Shown piece after piece: positions 1-11,690 of a stretch of DNA of 64,000 bases. The DNA is taken from the NCBI RefSeq assembly GCF_009727055.1, contig NC_052350.1, positions 15,541,320 through 15,605,319 of the forward strand, in the 5' to 3' direction. The notes under the pieces are model-generated. The model was given only the letters and a program-made list of their open reading frames with translations, was not told the origin of the DNA and searched no databases. Within the stretch, counting starts at the first letter, position 1. Each line of letters begins with the position of its first letter. The translations under genes were made by a program, and so were the position numbers. The stretch comes from Benincasa hispida (taxonomy: Eukaryota; Streptophyta; Magnoliopsida; Cucurbitales; Cucurbitaceae).

Positions 1-265
1 TATTCTGGTATTAATGACTAGTTGAGAACTTCTCAATTTAAAGGAGGGATAATTGACCTCCATTCGGCGGTTTTTGTCCTAAACATTTGAAGCGTCATTG
101 CGAAACTAGATGTCACACGAGGTTCATGTTAGTTTTTCTAAACCTTATTGAATGTTGTGTTTTTTCAACGAGTATTTGCTTAAAACCCAACATAGGTCAA
201 TGTGTTTTACTTTTCAACAACTCGTTAGTATTTTCATTTAGTGCTTTTAATATGATGGATTACAT
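1..265 (+). pseudogene. Copia element C: leader and gag N-terminal remnant
   Basis: This stretch resembles the DNA just upstream of gag in copia element A (minus strand, about 38890-39100). Shared features include a GGTTGAGAA-like start, a GTTTGTCCT block, a CATCATTGC block and a TTTTCA-CAAC block before the start region. The last codons read MMDYIQ in the frame that resumes after the LTR insertion (W-K-E-S at 1938). It is therefore the leader and first gag codons of element C, split from the rest of gag by the insertion. The 5' LTR lies outside the window. The exact gag start is uncertain. Confidence 0.55.
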
Positions 266-270
266 ACAGT

Positions 271-1932
271 TGATAACGGGCAGAAATGCACGTTATTACA
301 GCGTAAAGATATAAAATAATGCAGGATTACGATGGTAAAAATACATAATATTGCGTCCAAAAGCATTAAGTTTACAACATTGTGATCGCACATCCATCGC
401 ATTAGAACAACTAACTTATGTATTTTATGCAGGAAAATGCGTTGATGCAAGGTAAAATTGCGATCCAAGGAAATTAGCGTCCAAGCACATAAGAGATTGC
501 AACCGCAAGGCTATGCGATCATTTGCGTTCGTGAAAATCTACTCAAGAAGGTGGCCGCATATAGCCGGCGCATCAAGGTGAAAGCTTAATAAATCACGAT
601 GTGACAGAAAGCTGATAACGGTCGATTCCAAAATAAGTTGATAAGTCGTTAACGACATATTGTAGCAAGTACACTCAACTTTTCAATGACAAATATTCGG
701 CGCATCAAACAGAGAATTAATGACATCCTATCAATGCAATCATTCAAGAGAAAAAGCTTTTCTCCCTGAAGCTCTATAAATACCGAAGGCCACCTTCGTT
801 TAAGGAGTTCGGATAGTTCGGTTTTGTTCCTCAGACTTTAGAGTTCTTCTTCACCGTATACTTAGATTTTACATACTTAGAAGGCGGAAGCGAGTGAAGA
901 GAGATTACACCGAGAGATCGTCCTGGTGAACTTGGAAGAGTACCGAGAAGTGTAGAAAATAGAGAGAGGGTCAACTCTTACGGAAGCAAGAACATCTTTT
1001 GGGCAAAATAGAGATAACTCAGTGTAAAGGCCTTGGGAAGCAAGATATTGCTACCAGGCTCTCTACCCTTATTTTTCCATTGCCATTTTGTATTCTGAAC
1101 TTATTTATAAAAATGGAAATTGCATCTTTATATCTGTCCACTCTCTTTAAATTACGCATGAGTAGTTTAAATCTGTCGAATGGGTTGAGAAGCACTTAGC
1201 TAGCATAACCTGGGATCTTCACTTTATGCGATCATCTTGTATTATGTATCCATCATTCGTCCTTTAGAGATACTCGGGAGGGTAGTCTAAGGATAGAATC
1301 TAGACTTGGAAAAGTCAGATTAGAATCTAGGCTTAGAAGAGTCAAATCAGAACTGCATAATCAAGAGATAGAAGCTTAGGAATAAGTTCTATTTGCTCAT
1401 CGCATGCACCCTAGAGATAGGATATGATTATATGCGGTCACCTTGTTACTGTGTGCATCTTTCATCATCGCACAGGCAAGAAGTAGAGACTTAGGAATAA
1501 GCTCTATAGACATCATCGCATGCGTCCTAAAACTAGGAGCTATCGCATTTGCATTGGAAAATGAATTGTTGTCGCATGAGTGTAGCATGATCGCATAGCT
1601 TGAACGCATTCTCAGGAAACGCTAGCTAAAAACCTTCTCAACCCGTTTCTCTGCATACTCATTGTATCTTTCGCATAATTAACTCTTTTCTCAAATTCGC
1701 CGCATAAACTTTATACCTTAAACAACAAATCAACCAACACTTTAATTTATTTGTGACCGCAAAGTAATCGAAATTTACCATCACAGTGTTCTTAGTCCCT
1801 GTGTTTGACCCTGGGCTTACCAAGCAACTCGATAGGATTTATACTTGGGTCTTACTGAGAAAACTTGCATGCACAATGCATATTCTACCATCGCATTCTA
1901 CATCATTATTTCATCGCATTAAACATGCATCA
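271..1932 (+). mobile_element. Solo LTR inserted in gag of element C
   Basis: The segment begins TGATAACGGG and ends GCATCA (TG...CA). It is flanked by the direct repeat ACAGT at 266-270 and 1933-1937. Removing it and one repeat joins a gag reading frame (DYIQ with WKES). It has no coding region, a TATAAATA box at 775-782, many CGCAT/CATCGCAT motifs, and a 3' part (about 1795-1850) of the type seen at the ends of plant Ty3/gypsy-like LTRs. It is 1662 bp long. The superfamily is an inference; the insertion boundaries are directly visible. Confidence 0.8.
775..782 (+). promoter_or_regulatory. TATA box of solo LTR
   Basis: TATAAATA lies about 500 bp into the LTR, followed within 80 bp by a less AT-rich transcribed-looking stretch. 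This is the usual position of an LTR promoter at the U3/R boundary. Activity is unknown. Confidence 0.5.
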
Positions 1933-1937
1933 ACAGT

Positions 1938-2372
1938 GGAAAGAGTCATGTAAAACATATTTCATGGGAAACGACCTCGAATTTGTCATGGTCGAGGAAT
2001 GTCCTTAAGTCCCGACCCTTAATGCACCGAAGTGTTCACAATGCATATGAGTTGTGGATGAAAGCTAATTCATTGGTTCGACTTCACATTTTGGCTAGCA
2101 TACCTGATGTTTTGGCCAAAAAGGTTGAGAACATGGTCCTTGCACGCGAGATCATGGACTCGTTGCAAGATTTTTTTAAACATCAGTTCTTACTTTTCAA
2201 GCACAAAGGGATGGATGACAAAACCAGTAGTATCAATTATTTTGATACCGATCCCACTACTCTCTAAAAGAGGAGGAAATACAGTAAATCTGATTTATTG
2301 GTCTTGGAGACGTGTTTGGTAAAGAATGATGATTATGCCTGGATCCTAGATTCGGTTGCTACCAACCATGTC
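1938..2372 (+). pseudogene. Copia element C: gag and protease-motif remnant
   Basis: The reading frame resumes with W-K-E-S-C and D-L-E-F-V-M, matching the start of a copia gag (UBN2/gag_pre family). A frameshift near 2005 leads to a second frame (from 1983) with NAYELWMKAN, ASIPDVLAKK and AREIMDSLQDFF, the conserved gag core. The middle of gag and the zinc knuckle are missing. After a further shift the frame gives WILDSVATNHVSS around 2340-2377. This is the protease motif DSGATNHVCSS with the catalytic-loop Gly changed to Val. The second copia LTR insertion begins directly afterwards. Non-functional. Confidence 0.75.
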
Positions 2373-2377
2373 AGTTC

Positions 2378-4494
2378 TATTAGGCTTTGTGCCCTAAAGT
2401 CTCTGTACTGTAGTTTGTAAATAACTTTGTAAGAATGCTTGTGATGTATAATATATATGATATATACTTCAGTGCTTGACTTTGCACATTTAGATGTTTT
2501 TATTTTAACAGAAACCAAAAAACTTAATATCCCTGGTTGTCTTTAATAACTTAAGCATGTATGTAGTGACATACAAGTAGATCATGTCTTAAGTGGCAAC
2601 CAAAATAGTCTGTAGTATATAGATATATGAGGGAAACCTTATCCCGGTAATACTACGGACGCGGCCTGCTTTGTGAAATTGTTACAAGTGTTGTGACTTG
2701 TCACAGATGGTTTGATCCTAATCATTCGTGTAGTGGACATGCAAGTGGAGGCATCCTATACAAAGAGTTTATATAAGACCTAGCCTCAAAGTGTTAACGT
2801 ATTTTCATATAACTTCGTTCATGACTGAGACTTCACTTCACTAGAATGACCATAGGTAACATGACTTCAATCCTAAGTGAGTTGGGAACTCCTGCCATTG
2901 AGGGCGGTCCTTTGATTTTCATGGGTGCAAGTGGCTAAAGCATCGACTCAAACATACCATTTTAGGGATTCGTCTCATTTGAGAGCTAGAAACTTAGCTT
3001 CACAAGATGGAGTTCACTCCTTCCCCGAAGTAGGGCTAATTAGATAGATTTTTCTCTTAAGGGCTGATCCCGGGGCTTGAACGATGTGACGCCACATACC
3101 TTCTCTTGGTTTGAGAGGTGTTCATAAATAGTAGGACTATGTTGTATTGTTCATAAGAGGGATCAGTGGTATTTAAGAAGGAAGATGTAACTAGAGGGGA
3201 AAAATGGTAAATTAGCCTACTGTAATTACGAGCATCTGTGAAGGGTTATCGTACTGATGATTGGTTATATCCAATGGACATAGAAATATATCTATGGCAA
3301 GAAGAGTTTAACTGTCAGTTTTTAGTGGAATGTATGGCGGTTAACGGATGGTGGATATTGTGACTAAAGAGTTTAGTCAGCTATTCATGTACTGTTGGAG
3401 CTTCGAGCCATAGGTTCATAAGGTCCCCTTGGTAGCTTGGATACAAGTTGAGAGTTAGTTTTGGGTCAGTTTGAAATGTTCAAATTGATAAGAGAGAGTT
3501 CGATTATATATGATATAATTGAACTAGTTAATTATATATGATATAATTAACTTGTTATAATTAAATTTATGATATAATACCTAGTGGAGGAAAAATACTA
3601 TGATTAATATATGATATAAATTCATAAATTATGAATATGATGTGATCATCTTCATTGTCTATTAGTTGGATGGTTAAAAGGGTAATGGGGCAGCGTCTCT
3701 TCTGTTCTAATAACAGATGAGTAAGTTGAAAGATCACTTTGAGACGCATAAATAGCTCACGGTATGTTAAGCATAAAAGGTGCGGACATTGTGTTGAAGT
3801 GTGTCATCGCTTAGAAAACCTGCCTATACAATAGTGCCTGCACGATCGCTTACCTATACGATAGTGCTAAGCGATCGCTAACGATTTCACCCACGCGCGT
3901 TATTTACTAAACGATCGTTTACCTTTTGTTAAGAGATCGTTTAGCACCCAATATTTACTAAATGATCGCATAGACAATCGCTTAGTTTTTTCTACACGAT
4001 CGTTTAGACGATCCCGTATCTTTTTTTTCCTACACAATCGTATACTTCACCTAAACGATCAAGTATTTTGTCTATACGATAGACGAGCCCATCTCTCACT
4101 TTCTTGATTGTTGCATACAATCTTTCTTCCTTCTTCCCTTTACCAAATCCGAACAAAGCCCACCCTTTGGATTCTCACTCCAAGAATACTGAGGGTTGTG
4201 AATGGTGATGTCATCTCCATTTCCTTCTGTTAATGTGGAGACTGTTCGAGGTAGACGATTGGGTTTTGCTGAGTAATAGCTCACTGTCTCCGCAAAAGTG
4301 AGATTTGCTATGAAGAAGAAGTCTTCAACTGGTATGATCTCTCGATCTCTTATTTACTGTTGTCTTGAGCATGTCAATATTTTAGCATTATGAATGCATT
4401 TTAGTCTGTTTAAATGTATATGTGAAAATTCTGTCACAATGAATTGGAAAGATCCGCTTTCGCTCGTAGGTACTCTTGAATAAGAGTTCCTTCA
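2378..4494 (+). mobile_element. Solo LTR of the large copia family in the protease region
   Basis: Flanked by AGTTC at 2373-2377 and 4495-4499, it splits the protease region between VSS and SSYQGLSSW. It starts TATTAGG (TG mutated to TA), shares the GCCCTAAAGTCTC and GTAGTTTGTAAA start region with the LTRs at 33264-35287 and 50944 onward, and ends CCTTCA like the other family members. It is 2117 bp, with no coding sequence. The 3' third (about 3780-4090) is packed with CGATCG-centred short palindromes. With LTR termini and target repeats but no internal domain, it is a solo LTR. Confidence 0.85.
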
Positions 4495-7480
4495 AGTTCC
4501 TCTTACCAAGGACTCAGTTCCTGGCAAATGTTGCTACAGGGAGAGATGACTCTTAGAGTCAGTACTAGTGAGGTTGTTTCAGTTATTGCTATAGGCAAGC
4601 TAAAGTTATTTGTTGGCAAGAAACGTTATCTGTTACTAGATAATATTTTCGTAGTTCCTCATATTAAGAGGAACTTAATCTCGGTTTCTTGTCTCATTGA
4701 ACAATGTTATATCGTCTCCTTTTCTAAGAATAAAATGTTTATTTTCAAGAATGAAATAGAGATTGATTTTGGTTCGATGGAAAGTAACTTATATGTACTA
4801 AGGCCGTTAGTCATAAAATTCTTGTTTAATACTAAAATGTTTAGTATGGTAACAATAGCTAAAAAACCAAAGGTTTCTCCTAAAGAAAACACTCATCTTT
4901 GGCATGGATTGAGTAGTTGGTGAAAAGTGGACTTCTAAAGAGTTTAGAAGAAAATTCCTTGCCGTGTGTGAATCATGTCTCAAAGGCAAGATGACCAAAT
5001 GACCTTTTACTGGAAAAAGGTTACAGAGCTAAGAAAGCCTTGGAGCTTATACATTCTGACCTTTGTGGTCCAATGAATGTTAGAGCTCGAGGTGAGTATG
5101 AATATTTCATTTCTTTCATAGATGATTATTCAAGGTACGGGTATCTCTACCTAATGCAACGTAAGTCTGAAGCCTTGACAAGTTCAAGGAGTATAAGGCT
5201 AGAGTTGGAAACTTGTTAGGTAAGAAGATAAAAACATTACGATCTAATCGTGTTGGAAAGTTTATGGACTCCAATTCCAGAACTATACGATAGAACATGG
5301 GATTGCGTCCCAACTCTCTGCCCCAGGTACACTTCAGCATAATGGTGTATTGGAAAGGAGAAACAGAACCTTGTTGGACATGGTTTGGTCTATGATGAGT
5401 TATGCCCATCTTTCAAACTCGTTTTGGGGTTTTGCAATGGAGACTGTATGCTACATCCTAAACAATGTTCCCCCGAAAAGTGTTTCTAAAACACCTTTTG
5501 AATTATGGAGAGGCCGTAAAAGTAGTTTACGCCACTTCAGGATTTGGAGATGTCCAACACATGTGCTTGTGACTATCCCAAAGAAGTTGGAACTGCGTTC
5601 GAAGGTTTGCCTCTTTGTAAGCTACCCCAAGGAAATAAGAGGTGGATACTTCTATAATCCGAGTGAGAACAAAGTGTTTGTTTCTACAAATGTTATCTTC
5701 TTAGAAGAAAACCACACGAGGGATCATAAACCACGAAGTAAGCTCATTTTATGTGAGATTTCTAGTGAGACTAAGACTGTTGAGGGTTCAACAAGAGTTG
5801 TTGAACAAACCGACAGATCAATAAGAGTTGTTGAGGTCGGTACATCTAGTCAACCAACTCAAGAGTTGAGACTTCCTCGATGTAGTGGGATGGTTATGAA
5901 CCCACCGGATCGCTACATGGATTTAACTAAAGCCCAGAACGTCATTTCTAATGATGGAGTCAAGGATCCATTGTCTTTTAAAAAAGCAATGGATGATGTT
6001 GACAAGTATGAATAGGTTAAAACCATGAACCAGGAAATGGAGTCTATGTACTTCAATAACGTCTAGGAGCTTGTTAATCCACCTGATGAGGTAAGACCTA
6101 TTGGGTGTAAGTGGATCTATAAGCGAAAGAGAGGTGTATATGGAAAGGTGCAAACCTTTATGGCTCAACTCGTGGCAAAGGGTTATACCCAGGTTGAGGG
6201 AGTTGACTATGAGGAATCTTTCTCGCTTACTGTCATGCTCAAGTCTATCAGGATACTCCTATCCATAGCCACATTTTATGATTATAAGATATAGAAAATG
6301 GACATCAAGACTTCCTTTCTTAATGGTAATCTTGAGAAGACCATCTATATGACTCAACCAGAGGGGTTCGTCGTTTTAGATCAAGAGAAAAAAGTTTGCA
6401 AGCTTAATAGGTCCATTTATGGGCTGAAACAAGCATCTAGATCATGAAATATTATATTTGACACTACAGTCAAGTCATTTGGCTTTGATCAGAATGTTGA
6501 TGAGCCTTGTGTCTACAAGAAAATCATCAACAGATCAGTAGCTTTCCTGGTACTATATGTGGATAATATCCTACTCATTAGGAATGATGTAGGGTATCTG
6601 ACTGATATTAAGAAATAGCTAGCTGCCCAGTTCCAAATGAAAGATTTGGGTGAGGTGTAGTACGTTCTAAGGATCCAAATTATTCGGGATCGTAAGAACA
6701 AGAGGTTAGCCTTGTCTCAGGCATCGTACATCGATCAAAAGTTGAACAGGTATAGGATGCATGATTCCAAGAGTGGTTTGTTACCCTTCAGGCATGAAAT
6801 CCTTTTGTCTAAGGATCAATGTCCTAAGACACCTCAAAAGGTTAAGGAGATGAGACAGATTCCCTATGCTTCAGTTGTAGGAAGCTTAATGTATGCAATG
6901 TTGCGTACCAGACCTAACATTTGCTATGCAATAGAGATTGTCAGTCAGTATCAGTCCAATCTAGGATTTGATCACTGGACGGTGGTCAAGACGAACCTTA
7001 AGTATCTTCAGAGAACGAGGGACTATATGCTCGTGCATGGAGATAAGGATCTGATCCTTACAGGATACACAAACTCTGACTTTCAGACCGATAGAGATTC
7101 TCGTAAATCGACATCGAGGTCAGTGTTCACTCTGAATGGAGGGGCTGTAGTGTGGTGAAGCATCAAGCAAAGATGCATTGCGAACTCCACTATGGAAGCC
7201 GAATACGTAGTCGCTTGTGAAGCAGGTAAGGAGGTTGTTTTGCTGAGGAAATTCCTTACAGATTTTAAAGTTGCTCCAAATATGGATTTTCCTATCACCC
7301 TCTATTGTGATAACAATGGGGCTATGGAAAATTCAAAGGAGCCTCGGAGTCATCGTCGGGGCAAGCATATAGAGCGAAAATAACATTGTGTCGGAGTATA
7401 ACATTGTCGATCTCTTTACAAAGGCTCTCACGGGTAAAGTATTCGAGGGTTACCTGGAGAGTCTGGGTTAGTGGGACATG
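4495..7480 (+). pseudogene. Copia element C: pol remnant (protease end, integrase, RT, RNase H)
   Basis: Domains follow the Ty1/copia order. The protease/pre-integrase part is at 4528-4923, with IKRNLISVSCL and the HLWH start of the integrase zinc finger. The integrase core is near 5044-5500, in shifted frames, with LHSDLCGPMN and DDYS. The integrase C-terminal part is 5350-6015, with ERRNRTLLDMV and a FVSYPKEIRGGYFY block. Reverse transcriptase is about 6040-6700, with GCKWIYKRKRG, QLVAKGYTQVEGVDY and the active-site box YVDN where YVDD is expected. RNase H is about 6712-7380, ending with a KHIE motif. Several in-frame stops (for example near 6063, 6294, 6445, 6618, 6658 and 7158) and frameshifts make it inactive. 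Its 3' LTR follows at 7605. Confidence 0.9.
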
Positions 7481-7493
7481 CGGCATCTTGTCT

Positions 7494-7604
7494 AGGGCAA
7501 GTGGGAGATGATACTGAGGTATGCCCTAGTTTATTGTATATTGTACATGTATTTTATATTGTATTGTGCATTAGTCTCCCGAGGCATTAGGACAAGTGGG
7601 AGAT
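7494..7604 (+). other. Double polypurine tract of element C
   Basis: Two nearly identical purine tracts lie between the end of pol and the 3' LTR: GGCAAGTGGGAGATGA at about 7494 and GGACAAGTGGGAGA at about 7590-7603. The second touches the LTR start (TGTTTGG) and is the expected plus-strand primer. The first sits about 98 bp upstream. The same pair occurs in element A and, in weaker form, in element E. Confidence 0.7.
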
Positions 7605-9544
7605 TGTTTGGATTGGTGTCTTAATTCTCCTGGAGTCTCGTTGTTTGTAATTATACACATTGTTTATTAATAAAATAATTCTTATTTCATTCTGGCATTT
7701 ACTCATATCCAATAAACAAAATTCCATGGTTATATTATGTAAACTTAAGCATCTATATGAGATATACAAGTAGATCATGCCTTAAGTGATAACCTAAATG
7801 GGTCTGAAGTATAAGGATTAAAGAGGGATTTCTGATAAGGATTTGGCCCGCTTTTTAGGAGTTTGCAAGTGTTGTAAACTACTATAGATGGGAGATCCTG
7901 ACCATTCATGTGGAGACATACAAGCGGGGGTGTCCTATACAAAGAGTTTATATAAGATCGGACCACGAGAAGATTCGTCTCTATATATAACACCGTTGAT
8001 ACTGGAGACATATGTTACACCTAAATGACCATAGGTGATATGGCCTCAATCCTGAGTGTTTTGAGAACTTCTGCCCTTAAGGGCGATCCTTTAATTAGTA
8101 TGGGTGAAAGTGGCCAGATTGCTAACTCAACATGTCTACCTTTTTGGGGAATTTTCTGACTTGGGAGCTAGGAACTAAGTTATACAAGATGGAATTCACT
8201 CCTACCCCCGAAGCAGAGGTAAGTAGATAGATTGCTCCCTTAAGGGCTGATTTCGGGGCTTGAACATAGTGGCTACGACTTCCCTTTAGAAGAGAGGACT
8301 CAGTCATAGTAGGACTATGACTTATGTTCATTAGAGGGATTAGTGGTACTTAAGGTGTTAGATGTAACTACAGGGGCATAACGGTTATTGGTCGAGCTGT
8401 ACTTACGAGCGATCTGTGAAGGATTGTCGCATTGTTGATTGGTTAGGATGGACACATAAATTATCTGTAGTAAGGAGAGTTCAGTTGTCGATCTTAAGTA
8501 AAGTACATAGCAGTTAACGGATAGTGGATCTCGTGATTAAAGTATTTAGACAGTTATTCATGTACCGTTGAAGCTTCGAGCTACAGGTCCATAAGGTCCC
8601 TTTGATAGCTCAATGGATTCAAGTGCAGAATCAGCTCTTGGTGTTGATTTGAATTGTTCAAATTGACAAAAGGTAATTCGATATATACGATATGATCGGT
8701 ATGGTGTATGAGATACATCAAGTGGAGGGTTAATGTAACTGTGATTTACATTAAGTGCCATGGAATAGAAAAGAGCTATGATTTGTATGTTTCATGAGAT
8801 TAAATATTAAAACTATAGGTTATAAATATAGTATGATAAGTTGGTTATCATTTATATTTATAGTAATATTAATTATTGGATAATTATCTTTTTTTTCTCT
8901 CTCTAATAACCAATTGAGTGGGAGATTATTGGTAGTTTCATGGTAACCTGAGATAAAAGGAAAAATGTTTTCCTAAATTTAGTGAATGTTGATTTGAGTT
9001 TTCCACACTCAAAAATTACTAACGAAATAGTTGTCAAATAAATCAGATTTACTAAACGATAGCTTAGAGAGACTAAACGATCGTGGAGTGTTCCTACACG
9101 ATAGACACTCAGCTGGACGATTAGCTAAACGATCACATAGCTTTAGCTAGACGATCATATAACTTTTGATAAATGATTAGACATCGACCTATACGATAGG
9201 CTTTATCATTTCCCACTTGCTCAATCATTTACACGATTGTTCTCCTCCGATCTCATCCTCTAACCAAGTCTACACAGAGCCCACACTTTAGATTCTCACA
9301 CCGAGAGTACCAAGGTAACCTTTTTGGTGGTGTCATACTCAACTTGACATAGTCGAGGTTCTATAGAGGTCGTTCGTGGTGTTCGGAGTGCTCGTGATTT
9401 GGTGGACGCTTTGTTCGAGTTCGCTGTGATCGTTCAATGTAGTGATCGTGTTGTACGAGCATTTGAGTCTTTCAGTGTTGCTGATTGTTCGAGCGTTTGT
9501 GATCGAGGGATCTTGAAGATGAGTTTTCAAAGGTATGTGAATTC

Positions 9545-11374
9545 TGTAAGAGTGTATTAACATGCAGTAGAAGTAACAAGGATCAATAATCATTCAAATT
9601 CACTTATTTTGGCAGAAACTAAAGCATGCTCATATAAAATAAGAGGGTTTGTGATCATACCTTTGTAGAACTCTTCAAGATCTCGATTAATCAGTAGTAG
9701 TCTTCTCCAAAAAACACCGTGAACCACCTCAAGATCTTCCCCACTATCCTCTTAGAGCTTTAGAACGATTGTGGGACTCAAGAACAACTTGAAGCAACAG
9801 AAAAGCAGAGGGAAGCTCACTGCACCAGCACAATTGAAGAACTCTTCTTCAGCCCAAAATTTTCACTAAAATTTCTAATGGAATGCATGCCTCAAATTCA
9901 CTCCAATCTTCTTTATTTATTACAGGTGAACATGCAAAGAAGAATGCTGCATGACTTGCAGCTCATGCTTGGAGTAAATGAAGATGAGGTAATGAGGTTT
10001 GTGTGAGCATGGAGAAGATGGATAATGGAAAATCTCATTTTTCCATTTGTGCATGATTTTCAACATTTTCAATTTTTCTCAAAATCAAAACTTGATTTCA
10101 ATATCTATTATGATTTTAAAACTGAAAAATTTAATTTTATAAAATTAATTTCATAAATTAATTTTTAAATAATACTAATTAATTTAATATCAAATATTAA
10201 ATTAATTTTTGCACAAATCCATCTTCATATATTTAATTCATATTTAAATATATATTCTCCTATTCCGTTTAATCTTAATTCTAACGTTTCAAATTAATTT
10301 CTCAAGCTTTATCCATTTACGAGCTAGTAAGGGGACCTCACGGACCTACAGATCATGGGCTCCAACGATCCGAGATTAATCAGCTAAACTCATTAGACCG
10401 ATCTAACACCCACTAATGAGTCACTCCACTATAGCCCATAGTTGAACTCCCCTCACTAGTCACTCCACTATAGCCCATAGTTGAACTCCCCTCACTGTAG
10501 ATATATTATGTCCACTTTATAGAACCACGATCAGTAAGTCGATCCTTCACAGGTTATTCATAATCACAGTTAGGTCAAGATAACCGTTTTACCCCTGTGA
10601 ATACATCTTATTCCTTAAGTTCCCACTGACCCTCTAATGAACAATTCTGATTCATAACAACTATGAATCAAGTCTTTTCTCTATCATGAGAAGGGGGGCC
10701 CCGTTTGTTCAAGACTTGAAATCAATACTTAAGAGAACAACCTATCTTCTAACCCTAAATCGGGTAGGAATGAATTCCATCTTGCAGGGCTATGTCTCCA
10801 GCTATTCATCCGGTCTTATCCCCAAAATGGGAGGCTTATTGAGCACTGTTGTTAGACTACTCTCACCGTTTGCAGATCAAAGGATAATCCCGAACAAACA
10901 AGAGTTCATAGCTAGCTCAGGATTAAGATCGAGTTAACCTAGGTTATTTAATAAACGAAATAGTCAGTTTTAACAGTAAACGGTCGTTATAAAGAAAAGT
11001 GACTATTTTCGTGGTCCAGTCTATATGCAAACTCATTACATAGGATGCCCCCACTCACATGTCTCCACATGAACGATCTGTGGATCACATCGTTTGTAGC
11101 TCTTTATAACTCTTTGTAACAACTACAGAGTGGGCCGCATCCAATAGTGTTACCAGGATGATATACCCAATTTCATCCCTATACTTATTAGACCATTTAG
11201 GCTATATACTATTAACTTGATCCTATTTATGTCACTATATAAAGTTACAGTATTTGGACTATAGCCATGGATATGTTTATTTGATTTTCATAATAGGATG
11301 CAAAATCAACAATTTATTACTATTGATAAATAGAATGTTTAACAAGAACTGCGAATTCTAGGACATTTCCAACA
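9545..11374 (-). mobile_element. Solo LTR of a second copia-like family in the element C 3' LTR
   Basis: On the plus strand it begins TGTAAGAG and ends TTTCCAACA. It is flanked by AATTC at 9540-9544 and 11375-11379. Read on the minus strand it starts TGTTGGAAATGTCC and ends CTCTTACA, giving canonical TG...CA ends and 1830 bp. It carries family blocks (ATGAATTCCATCTTGCAGGG, CACTGACCCTCTAATGAACA) that recur in the fragments at 55755-56512 and 60074-60892. No coding region. A 39-bp tandem duplication lies inside at 10420-10497. Confidence 0.88.
10420..10497. repeat. 39-bp perfect tandem duplication
   Basis: Two consecutive identical 39-bp units start GTCACTCCACTATAGCCC (10420-10458 and 10459-10497) inside the solo LTR. 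They look like a recent local slippage or unequal-exchange duplication. Confidence 0.9.
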
Positions 11375-11533
11375 AATTCTTCTCTTGATCATGTATTAAA
11401 ACATGCTGTAATTTTTGTTTTGCACATAGCCTATTGTTTCCGTTTGTGATTGTAATTGTGTTATTCATATACAGTTGAAATTTGGAAAGATCCTTCCGCT
11501 GCTCATGGAAATTCTCATGTCTAATTTTCTTCA

Positions 11534-11690
11534 AATATGTGGTTGTTAAGCCGAAAGCACTGACAATAGTTGTAACAACAAACATTCCAACAATAATAAA
11601 ACAAGTAAAGACATACAATAATTGGTAACCCAGTTTCAATGACAAATACCTACGTTTGGGGGGTTGAACGCCCAAGAAAGATAGTCCACT
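11534..11690 (-). pseudogene. Membrane-protein fragment cut by the element C LTR
   Basis: A minus-strand frame reads LGVQPPKRRYLSLKL and then a hydrophobic stretch of about 25 residues (LLYVFTCFIIVGMFVVTTIV) that would span a membrane. It then runs into the end of the element C LTR at 11533. Upstream on the minus strand (above 11690) no clear continuation is visible. The basic segment before a hydrophobic helix suggests a real former coding exon, but I do not recognise the family. It may equally be a chance frame. Confidence 0.3.

Larger units (their letters stand above)
7605..11533 (+). mobile_element. 3' LTR of copia element C (interrupted)
   Basis: It starts TGTTTGGATTGG directly after the polypurine tract and ends TTTTCTTCA. 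It has the same internal order as the LTR at 2378-4494: a GTTTGTAA block, an ACAAGTAGATCATG block, CCTATACAAAGAGTTTATAT, GATGGAATTCACTCC, a CGATCG-rich zone at about 9050-9240, and GGAAAGATCC-CGCT near the end. It is split by another LTR at 9545-11374. Without the insert it is about 2.09 kb, close to its relatives (2117 and 2024 bp). Confidence 0.8.

Noticed and set aside
3780..4090. CRISPR-like appearance of regularly spaced CGATCG motifs
   Set aside because: Repeats are short, variable palindromes without constant-length unique spacers, and the setting is a plant LTR.
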